Of a stretch of DNA of 64,000 nt, positions 62,964 to 64,000 are shown one piece after another. The notes under the pieces were generated by a model. That model did not search any database, was not told the origin of the DNA, and saw nothing but the letters and a program-made list of their open reading frames with translations. This DNA comes from UBA11865 sp963749825 (GTDB taxonomy: Bacteria > Chloroflexota > Anaerolineae > Promineifilales > Promineifilaceae), in assembly GCA_963749825.1 (NCBI GenBank), contig CAVVOI010000003.1:23498-87497 (forward strand), in the 5' to 3' direction. The position numbers were made by a program, and so were the translations under genes. Position 1 is the first letter of the stretch. Each line of letters begins with the position of its first letter.

Positions 62964-63969
62964 ATGAGCAATACACCGGCCAGCCCCCTCAAGCCAACAT
63001 CGCAATACCGAATCCATCATCAACGGCGCCATCCCGGCCGCCATCGCCCAAGTCGACGAACACCCGGCGGCCGTCTACCTGGCCGGCCTCAGCCCCAGCT
63101 CCCGCCGCACCATGCGCGGCGCCTTGGATACCGTCGCCCAAATCATAACGAGCAACGATCAGGCCACATTGTTCGACATCCCCTGGCAGCGGCTGCGCTT
63201 CCAACATACCCAGGCCCTCAGAAGCGTTCTAACGGAGCGATACGCGCATTCGACGGCCAATCGAATACTTTCCGCGCTGAGAGGGACGCTGAAAGCGGCC
63301 TGGAAACTGGGTCTGATGTCGGCCGAGGATTACCAGAAGGCAGCCAGCGTCGAGAGCATCAGCGGCGAAACGGTGCCGGCCGGCCGGGCCCTGTCCGGCG
63401 GCGAATTGGTGGCACTACTCAACACCTGCGAGCAGCGACCGTTAGGCATCCGCGATGCGGCCATCATCTCGTTGCTCTACGGCTGCGGCCTGCGCCGGGC
63501 CGAATTAGTGGCCCTCAATAGCGGCGACTATAATAAGGAAGAGAACGAACTCATTGTACGCGGTAAGGGCAACAAACAGCGGGCTGTTCCGGTGGGTAAT
63601 GCCGCGCCGGCGTTGGCCGATTGGCTGGCCATTCGCGGCGAGGAAGTCGGTCCACTTTTCTGGGGCTTGGGCAACCGCAATCGCCGCGGCCGGCTGACCG
63701 ACCAGGCCGTCTACAACATGCTGCGCAAACGGGCCAGGCTGGCCGGGGTGTCTCGCCTCTCGCCCCACGACTTTCGCCGCACCTTCGTCGGCGATCTGCT
63801 GGACGCCGGCGCCGATATCGTCACCGTGCAGAAAATGGCCGGCCACGCCGACCCGGCCACCACCAGCCGCTACGATCGCCGGGGCAAACGGGCCCAGCAT
63901 AAGGCAGCCTCCTGCTGTCACGTGCCCTATAAGAAGCGGCTGTTAGGTGGAGAAAATGAGGAAAACTGA
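62964..63969 (+). CDS. Tyrosine recombinase/integrase (frameshift near its start)
   Basis: The main frame (ATG 63112, 285 residues) has the catalytic set Arg128 (YGCGLRRAELVALN), His219-x2-Arg222 (LSPHDFRRTFVGDL), His245 (MAGHADPATTSRY) and Tyr254. The N-terminal SAM-like part is extended upstream in frame (VDEHPAAVYLAGLSPSSRRT) but has no start. ATG 62964 reads MSNTPASP and would join that frame if the C5 run at 62984-62988 had one C less. The promoter at 62891 supports 62964 as the original start. It marks the right edge of the mobile island and may act on it; no att sites could be found in the window. Confidence 0.85.
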
Positions 63970-64000
63970 GTAAAAAACGGACTGTACCCGTTTGAAGGGG

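Noticed and set aside
1..64000. tRNA or rRNA genes
   Set aside because: No stretch with the T-loop GGTTCGA-type core plus matching acceptor arms, and no rRNA-like sequence, was noticed.

Overview
The window looks like a chromosomal segment of a filamentous or sediment-type Chloroflexota bacterium (Anaerolineae/Caldilineae-like). This is inferred from protein style only: a family-5 binding lipoprotein with VEVTRVV linker repeats, CHRD, clostripain-C11, META, DUF1269 and DoxX proteins, Tn3 and IS630 elements, and heavy use of GGCCGG-type sequence. No rRNA or tRNA gene was seen that would fix the taxonomy.

Layout. 1-3.8 kb: a carbohydrate-type locus with a partial ABC binding lipoprotein, a LacI regulator with a perfect operator palindrome, and a divergent sulfatase. 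4.03-7.95 kb: a complete Tn3-family transposon with two 38-bp terminal inverted repeats, a resolvase, and a transposase gene cut by one amber codon. 8.1-14.2 kb: ECF sigma factor and frameshifted anti-sigma factor, CHRD protein, membrane-anchored clostripain-like protease, and two small or secreted proteins. 14.2-22.1 kb (minus strand): a peptide-modification (RiPP) operon of the SynChlorMet type, with PqqD-like ScmD, two radical SAM/SPASM enzymes (ScmE, ScmF), HPr-kinase-like ScmC, a Cys-repeat precursor peptide, an S26-type peptidase, an ABC exporter and a nucleotidyltransferase-fold protein. 22.3-36.7 kb (minus strand): an exopolysaccharide/glycan locus with O-antigen ligase-like protein, four glycosyltransferases, flippase, DUF1616, CPBP protease and two large envelope proteins. 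36.7-38.1 kb is mostly non-coding and holds a 171-bp inverted-repeat element.

38.1-54.7 kb is mostly housekeeping or stress genes on the plus strand: an HD/cyclic-nucleotide-binding protein, a SulP transporter remnant, a SNF2 helicase with a SWIM zinc-finger partner, glutamate decarboxylase with an altered N-terminus, a ClC channel, and a DUF1269-META-DoxX-AI-2E membrane-protein series. 54.8-64 kb is a degraded mobile island: small TA-flanked inverted-repeat elements, a ParB/methyltransferase gene broken by a transposase fragment, phage terminase small and large subunits, an IS630 remnant, a Fic fragment, a Phd/PIN toxin-antitoxin pair and a tyrosine recombinase.

How the genes work together. 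The strongest candidate for new biology is the RiPP operon. Its genes overlap by ATGA junctions, and its precursor carries a YxxP...LG leader, four Cys spaced exactly ten residues apart and a Pro-Glu-Gly repeat tail. ScmD would present the leader, ScmE and ScmF would modify the Cys-repeat core, ScmC and the nucleotidyltransferase-fold protein could add or use phosphate or nucleotide groups, and the S26 peptidase and ABC exporter would mature and export it. Two genes of the operon, and several elsewhere, carry single-base frame breaks, some at homopolymers. These may be sequencing errors or real decay, and the distinction matters for whether the system is alive.
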